In this document: positions 58,401 through 64,000 of the stretch, piece by piece | Position numbering within the stretch: position 1 is the stretch's first letter | Layout of the letters: the number at the start of each line of letters is the position of its first letter | From: Bolinopsis microptera | Taxonomy: Eukaryota; Ctenophora; Tentaculata; Lobata; Bolinopsidae | NCBI RefSeq assembly: GCF_026151205.1 | Contig: NC_087073.1 | Location: 3,865,001 to 3,929,000, forward strand | DNA length: 64,000 nucleotides | Direction of reading: 5' to 3' | The notes under the pieces: generated by a model | Database searches by the model: none | Told to the model about the DNA's origin: nothing | The model's input: only the letters and a program-made list of their open reading frames with translations | Made by a program: the position numbers and the translations under genes

Positions 58401-59834
58401 GCCATTTACCGCTATTTTTGAGGATGTTACTTAATAAGTATGTACTCCTATTTTTGATCCACATCTTTTCAGTGCGCGGAACAGTGTTTGTACCCCGACG
58501 CCTATCTTCAGTTCTCTCCACTACATCCCTGCCTTGTCTAGCAGAGGCTGGTACACTCTTCTAGTGGCTGAACAGGTGACACATTGTTTGTTCTCCAAGT
58601 CTTTAATGGCATTAAAAAAGCTGTTAGGCAAGCCATTTTTTTGTTGCGTAAACCGAACGTTTAATTGAACGGGATAATACACCTATCGAAAGTTTTTCTT
58701 TAAATGTACCTAACTTTGGGGAAATTCCGTCCCCCTAAGGTGCTTTCAATAAATAACCACTTTATAATCTGTCTTAACGTTCAGGTGATATCAGCTCAAT
58801 TGATCGGCGCATCTGAACAAGGGACCCGTCAGGACTCTATAGTGTCCGCCAAAACTCCAACCTGGCTTCATAATGAGATGGAACTGTGCGACCAGCAACA
58901 GCCTAGGACTCCTAACTTCGGTTTGTTAAACTTGGTAGTTTATAATGAACTCATCCTGCAATATTTGCAGAAGCTTTATTAGTTGTATGAAGGAGTGGTT
59001 AGTTGGTATCAGCAAGAGATTGACTTCTGTTAAAATGTACATTACTGAATTAATATCATTATCACTTCCTTATCATGAGTGCAATGCTGCGTGTCAGGTA
59101 TACCAATAACTTTGTCCTCAGGGCTCAGTTCGCCTATATAACATATTTTTATCGTTTGACCAGGTGGCGGGAAGATGTTCCGGAACGAAATGAGTCTGAG
59201 GAGTTACGACCACCAGTCCTCCAGCGGTGTTTCTTCCGCAAACAGCCAGGATCTAGTGACGTCAGATAGCGGTAATTCATCCGGCAGTCAGCAGCTGCCG
59301 TCATCAAAATCAGTCTCGTCCGCAGCAGCAAACAGCTCCAGTTCTGGTATCGTTTCATCAGACAATGAACCATCTCAAGCTGAAGCAGTATCCCAAAACT
59401 TAGCGGCTTCCAAACCAACAGACTGTTCAAAACCAGCGCAGAGTATTGTACCGGACCCATCCCCTGCCGAAGCTCCTAGTCCTTCTCGAAATGATACCCC
59501 GCCCACATCCCCACCTCCTGAGTTCAGAGCTGAGTTCTCGTTCAGCGAGGTTAGGCTACAGGAAGCGCTAGCTAAGTCAACTAGAGCAGACATAAACTCA
59601 CTGGCAAGTCCTGATTCAAGCGGTGGACTATCAGGACGGGAAAGTCTGCCCACACCTACCCCTCAACTTCAAGTTATTACAGAAAGTGTCAGTATGGAGG
59701 AGAGGGTTAGGCAGTTAGAGACTGAACTAGAACGGGAGAGACAGAAGATCAAGGAACGAGATAAGACTATTGCAGAACTTGAACAGAAACTCATGAAGTA
59801 TCAGATTGATGAACTGAAAGGGGTCATGGATTGA
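34454..59834 (+). CDS. NEK9: NEK9-like kinase (Nercc1): kinase, RCC1 propeller, coiled coil
   Basis: Mitotic/ciliary Ser/Thr kinase; NEK9 is known to act downstream of PLK1 and upstream of NEK6/7. Seventeen exons keep one frame of 945 codons: 34454-34576, 34690-34884, 41887-41994, 42543-42655, 49823-49952, 54114-54179, 54576-54737, 56032-56173, 56380-56546, 56791-56948, 57201-57346, 57612-57751, 57914-58058, 58239-58371, 58473-58575, 58785-58920, 59164-59834. Kinase motifs: GEGSFG (18-23), Lys40, HRD (130-132), DFG (150-152), GTPYYMSPE (169-177) and DPANRPT near 246. RCC1 repeats span about 300-677, starting 'VYIWGGGK'. A Ser/Pro-rich region follows, then a C-terminal coiled coil (about 898-940). 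Vertebrate NEK9 is close in length (about 980). No clear dynein-light-chain TQT motif was seen. Introns 2, 4, 5 and 7 hold other genes or element copies on the minus strand. Confidence 0.94.
35374..38889 (-). CDS. LINE ORF2: APE endonuclease and reverse transcriptase, intact
   Basis: 1171 codons as an uninterrupted frame. Endonuclease motifs are complete: 'YQNVQG' (193-198), 'NETW' (235-238), 'GDFN' (358-361) and 'SDHF' (429-432). Reverse transcriptase motifs are complete: 'YRPISL' near 715, 'FDFAKAFD' (783-790), 'GVPQGSILGP' (841-850) and catalytic 'YADD' (873-876). The first ~190 residues are unusual: three hydrophobic segments, then 'MLNPGP' (181-186), which keeps the NPGP core of 2A-type ribosome-skipping peptides although the preceding Asp-Val/Ile-Glu is not kept. 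Translation could begin lower down, and the long N-terminus is not proven. CR1/L2-like by layout. Confidence 0.94.
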   Translation of the reverse strand: MPPISGTFGHCPFSNMLDNESFRLRIGLFACKRPRTQSRNALIHINTFIPNKIYTFKSPYTPHINYNYHNHMFLFYSLIMTYFLPILLSTVRSMNTVFPLDSNIHSSLLLDSPRYLIPFLACSHIKLFFVIISSWFIRNVLLPGKMNRVKYSSRLRRLVSLFILWVFSLNFLLITLVNPSMLNPGPNSLSVLYQNVQGLIPFSNLSSSHPLLDGNKISELQSFANIEQPDIIALNETWLKKSISSNEIFPSSQYEIFRNDRTRKTHPQDPNNPKKFRENGGGVLLAVRSDLDATTTRLPVSLGAEMLAVKISFPNKESIVICTCYRVGTLGLPNHDVIVSYIRKLVSKKNPPKIYVIGDFNLPHTDWLSSSSTVPIEQSFIDSFSDLSLSQLITSPTHKSGNTLDILLSNYDNTIDNLNVCDPHSVCKSDHFPVTFSIKSSFSRKKTPKRKIYNFRKANWDMVNRELCSINWQVLECLDPDSSWKLVKDCIMNLVDIHIPKVIIKSEFQPPWFDSELFSSCRKKDRLRAKFKISGSISDELKFVTSRKDFKRLSSAKIRDNLFNSDDPALITKKFWSHVKYKSNSCRIPNCVSYSGQLRFNPKDQAELFNSFFYNQFSDPSLYDTDISYVNDVDFDIDFDHRDVRKLLSNINSNKAQGPDGIHGKILKNCSVGLAYPLTCIFRGSYNSGYIPQEWKLANVVPIFKKGKKSEVENYRPISLTCLVMKVFERIVKRKLLSLTSTLLDPRQHGFLEHKSCTTNMVDFCDSLALSLNENIINHVVYFDFAKAFDSVNHDILLHKLKTLYNIDGTLLKFLTNYLQGRYQRVVIGNEMSSTLSVNSGVPQGSILGPLLFVLFINDIPLGLSDNTDIVLYADDTKIWRKIHSSSDITNLQMDIDYLSDWALRNKMRFHPAKCKVLIVSGKPSLSPPFAYNLDGSPLVYVELEKDLGVDVTPKLSWNSQCDRIYTKACQQLGMVRRDGHIVIDQKRRRALYLSLVRSQFENCSIIWRPCNKSLSDKLESLQKRAIKWILSEEGRSYPPEQYVKKCKLVDILPLSQKFDLNDLIFFHKVLNNLIPVSLPHYLTLYQGTSRLRRCHLDSLSIVSSILPKLSQNSHTLCTSNSPLAKSFFYRTHILWNGLPLQVRQIVFTSVFKAEVTKHLWKCLLDSETTA
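38987..40369 (-). CDS. LINE ORF1: fused AlkB-like dioxygenase and SGNH hydrolase
   Basis: 460 codons. Residues about 1-75 are helical and coiled-coil-like. Residues about 85-225 form an AlkB-like 2-oxoglutarate/Fe(II) dioxygenase: 'NSCLASMYKSG' then the metal-binding His143-x-Asp145 in 'YHNDDE', the second His at 204, and the cosubstrate Arg216 with 'YSLFFR' to 222. A Thr/Pro-rich linker (about 240-262) leads to an SGNH hydrolase: nucleophile Ser275 in 'FGTSM', Asn344 in 'VGTND', then Asp435 and His438 in 'HDWLHLN'. Every catalytic residue of both domains is present. SGNH domains are known in CR1-type ORF1 proteins; an AlkB domain fused to one is not familiar to me. The likely role is RNA binding or modification in the element's ribonucleoprotein, which is inference. 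Confidence 0.85.
   Translation of the reverse strand: MDLNSVTNVLNSFSLNELKALKASVENVMKLKRNSVKCEDFLELHSHFVQNKSVQHGTLMSELETLMAKQTAVKTATKWLTSTGEEYVWSSSNGHTTTKEPIDILNYPGISELMHDINSKFGCKLNSCLASMYKSGSCATRYHNDDEVSLDQSQGIYVVSFGAERTIDIIPENGDKRCNSKCYITPKDCSLYIMKPGCQEYCLHKVRAESSVKGTRYSLFFRCQIPKTDTNVVKEQIARTTIPMPPTTTSTPTLYYRNTPRKPKSRKTTVLFGTSMTKFVRTNKLGFRGRKVINVSQSGAKIRDITENIHNFHKTHAAAEADDIEKIILSVGTNDIKHSKYGVQFLRKYLTELIDTTKQLFPAAIIIIQCCLPIKCLYSYIAKNVLDFNNLLKDLCLNNNCVFLDCFSVFLTRDFRSCNELLYHDWLHLNMRGVGLLSTWLKFVVNEHSFDRVVNNLLGI
40394..40423 (+). promoter_or_regulatory. Pair of YY1-like motifs in the LINE 5' region
   Basis: AAAATGGCG occurs at 40394-40402 and 40415-40423, inside a duplicated 'gggaggagaaaatggcg'. 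The position is just 5' of LINE ORF1, and the motif is read on the strand opposite to the element. AAnATGGCG is the YY1 core, which also sits at the 5' end of human L1. Function here is inferred. Confidence 0.4.
40511..41886. other. Rest of NEK9 intron 2, nothing seen
   Basis: AT-rich intronic sequence between the 5' end of the LINE and NEK9 exon 3. ORFs at 41433-41672 on both strands have no recognised motif. Confidence 0.5.
43240..48551 (-). CDS. Secreted lectin with five F-type (fucolectin) modules
   Basis: Sixteen exons give about 744 codons: 48551-48406, 48260-48116, 47941-47788, 47617-47482, 47342-47198, 47036-46883, 46696-46557, 46371-46224, 46086-45930, 45822-45684, 45295-45148, 45007-44851, 44671-44533, 44198-44066, 43726-43573, 43280-43240. 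The start codon opens a signal peptide (MLLLLAFVGITAG). Each module uses three exons with the same phases: an 'NVA...WGGVASR-IDG' exon, a 'SC-HS...RLD-CC' exon, and a 'FADEH-CG...VCE-EVL' exon. Module 5 has the exact F-type sugar motif H-x26-R-x-D-x4-R. Modules 1-4 carry a longer spacer and x5, so binding may differ. Exon 46696-46557 has one extra T at its start that breaks the frame, probably a homopolymer error. There is no C-terminal membrane anchor. Probably binds fucose-bearing glycans in innate recognition. Lies wholly within NEK9 intron 4. Confidence 0.88.
48658..48668 (-). promoter_or_regulatory. Candidate TATA box of the lectin gene
   Basis: On the minus strand 'cttttataaaggtac' contains TATAAA about 110 nt before the lectin ATG (48551). 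That leaves room for an 80-nt leader without introns. The motif is short and could occur by chance. Confidence 0.35.
48670..49822. other. NEK9 intron 4 sequence upstream of the lectin gene, nothing seen
   Basis: No further exon or RNA gene recognised. A plus-strand ORF at 48738-48938 has no family motif. Confidence 0.5.
49953..51753. other. NEK9 intron 5, proximal part, nothing seen
   Basis: ORFs at 50676-51180 overlap in several frames and show no domain. It may include the 3' untranslated region of the minus-strand membrane protein gene. Confidence 0.45.
51754..52749 (-). CDS. Eight-pass membrane protein with internal duplication, family not recognised
   Basis: 331 codons in one exon. It has eight hydrophobic segments in two sets of four that align with each other. 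Set 1 (about residues 9-145) and set 2 (about 165-292) share 'Q(I/L)TFEK' at the end of their first segment, a Trp/Gly-Trp-led second segment ending 'L(C)V-R', 'RG-(L/V)TF--S-(I/L)LN-S-G--G--GV-C' across the third, and 'P(I/V)-(A/G)SAA-F' in the fourth. A hydrophilic tail with Arg residues follows. The ATG is close to a possible acceptor ('ctccttcag' seven bases upstream), so an untranslated 5' exon may exist. It lies antisense in NEK9 intron 5. I cannot assign a function; a transporter or tetraspan-like sensor is possible. Confidence 0.72.
   Translation of the reverse strand: MVNPDLPTPTLILAGILSQITFEKIALQMDLSPPSEYFEITWRLALFCDYPGIGWLELVLLSTLLAVLCVIRTPTKNKLLRGTLTFVGSLILNASVGSVGFTGVYCLNEHFDYRISLEIFQYATTPIFASAAVFVAINYLKRSPVTTELPPNERDPLICRLSVFTPGTAIFLTGVCAQLTFEKLLGILVTSYPTAPDFCAHRGVGSWAQLSALSAFLLLIILCVNRGRQRLPRGVVTFLVSFLLNSSLGHIGGVGVFCGSQYSFSVREMYCRYVNIPVVGSAALFFFALFLKMSDDDHPALFQFPAEVRPGISRAIETNTRYLRGLLLRNN
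52750..54113. other. NEK9 intron 5, distal part, with a local ~100-bp duplication
   Basis: About 53880-53990 and 54035-54113 share 'gtggtgagatgcctg', 'gacggtcactaa' / 'gacagtcactaa' and end in 'cactt-ctttc-tttt-cag'. The second copy supplies the acceptor of NEK9 exon 6. A 'gacggttgacggtcactaat' doublet is also present. Confidence 0.55.
55379..55690 (-). pseudogene. LINE ORF2 C-terminal fragment in NEK9 intron 7
   Basis: The minus-strand frame carries 'NSFAVRAERLWNVLPK', the typical end of LINE polymerase ORFs. After a one-base frameshift it reads 'FLDTLPDKPPTPEYS' and then a stop, the usual closing motif. It is a 5'-truncated, decayed copy. Confidence 0.75.
55742..56031. other. Intronic, nothing seen
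   Basis: Last part of NEK9 intron 7. No exon or RNA gene recognised. Confidence 0.5.
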
Positions 59835-60839
59835 TGGAATATACAGCTAGGGCTTATTAGGGTACTAATTGATTCATTTTTATCGATCTTATCATTGAAA
59901 CGGACCAGCCAGCTGAGGTTAGAAGAAAACGTTTTCGAGTGTATATTTATATTATATTTAATCTTCTACCGATTTGAAATAGGAAATTTATATTAAAGCT
60001 TTTTAACAGGAAGATGATGTTTTTAACAGGAAGATGATGTTTTTAACAGGAAGATGATGTTTAAACGGAAGATGAATTTGAAATGATTTAATTTTAAAGA
60101 TAAATTAAAATGGGAAATGGTTCTTTTTAACTCGTTTAAATGAAGTTAACAAAGCAGTTGTTAAAAGAGCTTGTACATGATAGTCTCCGCATATGTAGAC
60201 AGTATAAAGGTCTCCAACTACACTGCTAACAAACTTGTTTACACTTTGTTTAGATCTGAGTATCGTGTTATCAGTCACTGAAACATTCTTTACTATCTAA
60301 ACCAACCGGACTTCTTCGTTCTTATTATATAACATACCACTGCACTGCGTTTTTTATTCATCTAGGTTCGTCTTAATCGTCTAGTTGTTGAATGTTATAG
60401 AGGTTCTTCATTTCAGTTTTCGATCTAAGTCGGTCAATATAGTGGGACCAGTCCGTTGCAAATGTAGCAGTGGTTTATTGTTTGCCTCGCGTTTTTATAG
60501 TAGTATTATATTATAAGAATACGTTACAATACCTAACGAGGGTTTATAGTATTTTTGCAGTTTGGTTCTTCTTCTCGATTTGTCAGTTGAAAAAACTTGT
60601 GGATATTAACGGACTGAACTTAGATACTCTCTTCAGTTTTTTATATAGACACATTTTGAAAGCAATTTTAGATTTACTAAAATACAATTTCACTACTCTT
60701 CTTGTAGTTTAGCTCAATTTGATGTTTGTTTATTCTTTCAGTTACAAGAATCTGTTGAGAGTGTTTGTAGGAATGTAATATTTGTTGTCCTTGTAAATCT
60801 TGTTAATACTGTTCATAGAAGTTTGTTGAACAAAAAAGG
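59835..60839. other. NEK9 3' region and TSPO upstream region
   Basis: Contains a perfect tandem triplication of 'ttttaacaggaagatgatgt' at about 60001-60061. Otherwise AT-rich with no exon recognised. The TSPO start codon is 1006 bp after the NEK9 stop on the same strand. Confidence 0.55.
60001..60061. repeat. 20-bp tandem triplication
   Basis: Three back-to-back perfect copies of 'ttttaacaggaagatgatgt' in the presumed 3' untranslated region of NEK9. Confidence 0.9.
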
Positions 60840-61138
60840 ATGAATATTATTGTTGTCGACGAAGATGAAGTACCCGATAAATCAAATCGCCAGAAGGTAC
60901 TGTTGCACATTGGATGATCGAGGCTATTAAATTTAATGGGTTGTGCTCGTGATGAATATTGCCAACGTGTCTGTGTAGGAGTCAACAACTAAAGAGGAGA
61001 ATTTTATGACCAATTTTTACTACGACTAATCCGTGATCATTTTTGTTTAAGGGTCGTTCACATATTACGTAATCAATATTTTAGCAATCTTTACCCCCCC
61101 CCCCCCTCCTGACATCAATATTACGTAATCATGGCCTG

Positions 61139-61170
<32 letters not shown>

Positions 61171-62961
61171 TTGACTTTTTTCCTAGAAAAGACTTTTCTC
61201 TACGTTTCATGCTACCCTGATCATGATGAGCCGAAATCATTGTTATGATATCCGGCCAAGCACCTTCTAAACTACTTACTATTAGTATTATAGCCGGATA
61301 TTCGATCAATTTCTAAATTTTATCACTATCAGAGTGAAATTGAGTGGAATTTGAATTAAAATATCAAATTGTTATTATTCTAGAGGGTAAAAAAGAAAAT
61401 TTTGATTACGTAATCAACGACCGAAACCCCCCCCCCCCCCCCCGTAATCAACCGTAAGCATTTGAAAACCCCCCCTCCCCCCTCGGCTGATTACGTAATA
61501 TGTGAACGACCCCTTATTTTTTAATTACACAATTAACTAGTCTACCAAGCTTGTCTGTTATAGTGTTATCGATATGCAATGATTTAGACTTAACCACATT
61601 TTTTTCGTAGTCAAAATTATTCATAACATCCTCCAAATCATGAGAACAAGATACTTTCAAATCTGCTATCTAATAGTAATATCCCAGCAAAGCAACAAGA
61701 TTCTGGACCATACTGATCGTATTCCATTTTCTACAGATTCTCATTGCCCTCCTGATATTTCTTCTACCGTTTATTGGTGGCCTGTACGTTAACGTTTATT
61801 TTAACTCTGCGGAAAGCGACGAGAAATGGTACAATGCGCTCGTCACCACGGAGTTCCAGCCCCCATTTTATATATTCGGACCAGGTAGCCAATTAATATA
61901 ATTCTTTGGCAATTGAATTGGTAAATTGAAAAATTGCGCTGAGCAACGTCAATAAATTATATATGTAGTATTGTAGTCTTATTCTCATTTCTCATAATCA
62001 GGATCTCATGATCTGCAGTAAGGTGCAGTGCACCGTAATCTAAACACAGTCATGTTTATGCACAGATTTTTAACGTGACATAAATTATGAACATGCCACA
62101 TGAAGTGCTTATTTTCTATTCAGTATTTTCATATGCATTACCGATTACGTATCTAATAGCTAGAAAGCTAATAGTTACCTGGGGACCTCAGGCTATTATG
62201 TTCATAAACATAGAATAGAGATTCGGCGGAATGACAGGCTGAGCGCGGCCCAGTAAGCTAATATTGACCATGGCATTTTGCTCAGTAATGACAATGTACA
62301 CGCATAATAAACAAGCGCTACCACTACCAGCTACTAAAATTAAGATTTGGACATTTCTAATATTGCAACAATCCTGGTCACTACTCGGGTCAAGCAACAA
62401 TGCAGGGAAAATGTCTGTCAAGTGCAATGGAAGTATAACTACACTAACTATTCAATTTCAATGTCTTTCACTTTCACTTTCAGTGTGGACAGTTTTGTTG
62501 GTACTTAATGGCGGAGCAGCCTACATGATTTGGATGAAATCTGGTTTTGGAGAGGCCCCTCTTGCGTTTGTGAGTATTTAATGTGCAAATATACAATAAG
62601 CGAAATAACACCAGTTAGAATTCTTCAGAACTCCTTTTGAGCGTTAATTCCATTAAAAAGAAAACTAGCTAACAGCAGAATCGACCAGCACAGCTCGATT
62701 GTTACCCACAATCTCACAATTCTTGTCCAGGTGCTATACTACATACAAATAATCCTAGCGATATGGTATGTGCCCCTCTTCTTCACACTCCACAAGCTCC
62801 TGGGATCCTTCTTGGTTCTCGCAGCTCTCTGGTCGATGCTCTGCATCAAACTCATCATGTTTGCTAGGATTTACTACTTTGCCGGCATTCTCGTGGTGCC
62901 CTATCTGATATGGGTCACCTTTAACACTATCTTAAACTTCTCAATATACAGACTCAACTGA
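60840..62961 (+). CDS. TSPO: Translocator protein (TSPO / peripheral benzodiazepine receptor)
   Basis: Five-helix membrane protein of the outer mitochondrial membrane that binds cholesterol and porphyrins. Exons 60840-60896, 61737-61884, 62484-62569 and 62731-62961 join in phase to give 173 residues, close to the usual ~169. Family marks are clear: 'WYNAL---EFQPPFYIFGPVW' spanning exons 2-3, 'NGGAAYMIW', 'YVPLFFTLH' in helix 3, and 'PYLIWVTFNTILN' near the end. In the C-terminal cholesterol motif the usual Tyr is Phe ('LNFSIYR'), so sterol binding may differ from mammals. Exon 1 encodes a hydrophilic acidic leader not typical of the family, so that start is less certain than exons 2-4. An unrelated MITE sits in intron 1 and repeat A in intron 2. 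Confidence 0.93.
61048..61516. mobile_element. MITE with ~28-bp terminal inverted repeats and poly-C tracts, in TSPO intron 1
   Basis: Left end at 61048 and right end at 61516 are reverse complements containing GTCGTTCACATATTACGTAA. Poly-C tracts (up to about 30 C) flank internal 'attacgtaatca' words that repeat the terminal motif. No ORF of substance. A target-site duplication is not clear, so the superfamily is unassigned. Confidence 0.8.
62176..62256 (+). repeat. Dispersed repeat A, copy 3, in TSPO intron 2
   Basis: 'cctggggacctcaggctatt', then 'gattcggcggaatgacaggc' and 'gcggcccagtaa', nearly identical to 32792-32884. High identity suggests recent spread. Confidence 0.8.
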
Positions 62962-64000
62962 TTTAACTTGAAAACTACGAACCAGGTCATTGTGCGTACA
63001 TTACGCCAGGGATGATTGATGAAACAGTAGTAACAGACTGGTATAATGACATCTAAGAGCATCGAGAAAAGAGCTCCATGGTCAGTTTATGAATTTTACA
63101 AATACTTGAGCAGAGCTTTTATTAATTTACTTGTAACGGTTTAATATTGTGTTATGATAACTTTTGTATTGGAAAAAGGAAAGAGAAACATTTAAGTGTA
63201 CAAATGAACATGTATCATCAATATATCGAAACAATACTTAAGATATCATTCAAAATATAAACCATTATACGCGATCCGCTATTTATTATCATTAGGAACA
63301 ATCTCTGGGTACATCTGGCCCATTTCGGGTTTAATAAGTCAAAACTCATGAAAACGGCCAATTCTACCAGGACGGGAAATAACAGTGCCATAAATCACTA
63401 AATCTTCTGACGGAATTTGTTAAGTATTTCAAACAAACCGGAAGAGCTTTTATTATAACTATGAATCTAAAATTCTCATTGATCACAATTTAACCAGATT
63501 TACCCAGCGTGGTGAGGTGATATTTATAAAGTTATTGTTGGAAAATAAAAACAGTTTTAAACAAATGACCAGTTAGACCTACAAAAATATATATTTGTAA
63601 ACTGCAAACGCACTAGAATATTCCTTTTAAACACAATCCAAATTCCTGGTTTATTTTATACCAAAAAGGAACTTATTGGTTACCGACCATTGCAATAAAT
63701 CAGCCAAGAAAAAATAACTTGGCGCCGTTAGCAGCCTACAATATTACACAAACTTACATTTGGTAGAAAATGTTATTACATCAAAGATGAAACACGAATT
63801 AAAAACATCCTACAATACATCGCTTTTAAAAAGAAATTAGCCATCAGTTCTAAGTGTATCAGGTATCCTCACATGGGGAATAAATTTGATCGAATCAAGG
63901 ATTTCAAGCTGCTGTGTAAAACTAATCATACCACCGCCATTAAATCATCACGTTAAGTTATGTGGAATCATTATCCGTATAATCCTATAATACAGTAAAA
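62962..64000. other. TSPO 3' region, nothing else seen
   Basis: AT-rich. AATAAA occurs at 63544-63549 and could end the TSPO transcript, but other candidates are present downstream. Confidence 0.4.

Overview
This window is animal nuclear DNA. The evidence is genes split by GT-AG introns, animal-specific families (NEK9-type kinase, tryptophan 2,3-dioxygenase, TSPO, F-type lectin, ShKT/sushi protein) and abundant non-LTR retrotransposons. It is AT-rich and dense in dispersed repeats. A marine invertebrate, possibly cnidarian, fits the ShKT, F-type lectin and LINE content, but the sequence alone does not fix the species. The assembly is imperfect: a 100-N gap lies at 22927-23026 and a homopolymer-distorted block covers about 18056-20905.

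Layout. 1-6500: no convincing gene; two diverged local duplications, several dispersed repeat families and a fold-back element with telomere-like ends. 6567-8570 (+): secreted ShKT/sushi protein, first exon not found. 8600-14000: mostly unassigned, with a cluster of five CACGTG sites, a short Crypton-like ORF and a chain of four stem-loops. 14027-17430 (+): tryptophan 2,3-dioxygenase in 11 exons. 17431-24900: dispersed repeats, the distorted block, the gap and inverted copies of a ~300-bp unit around it. 25.7-31.1 kb: a minus-strand LINE (27083-30275) flanked by remnants of a plus-strand AlkB-SGNH element. 32.0-33.3 kb: GC-rich dispersed repeats. 33851-34138: a clean hAT-type MITE with an 8-bp target duplication.

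34454-59834 (+): a NEK9-like kinase whose 17 exons give an unbroken 945-residue reading frame. Its long introns hold other genes, all on the opposite strand. Intron 2 contains a LINE with two intact ORFs (35374-40369). Intron 4 contains a complete five-module F-type lectin gene (43240-48551). Intron 5 contains an intronless eight-pass membrane protein gene (51754-52749). Intron 7 contains a LINE remnant. 60840-62961 (+): TSPO in four exons, with a MITE in intron 1.

The most unusual item is ORF1 of the intact LINE. It joins an AlkB-like 2-oxoglutarate/Fe(II) dioxygenase to an SGNH hydrolase, and both catalytic sets are complete. A decayed plus-strand relative at 30.5-31.1 kb has the same domain order, so the fusion belongs to an element family and is not a one-off. 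Removal of methyl or alkyl damage from the element's own RNA is an attractive but untested role.
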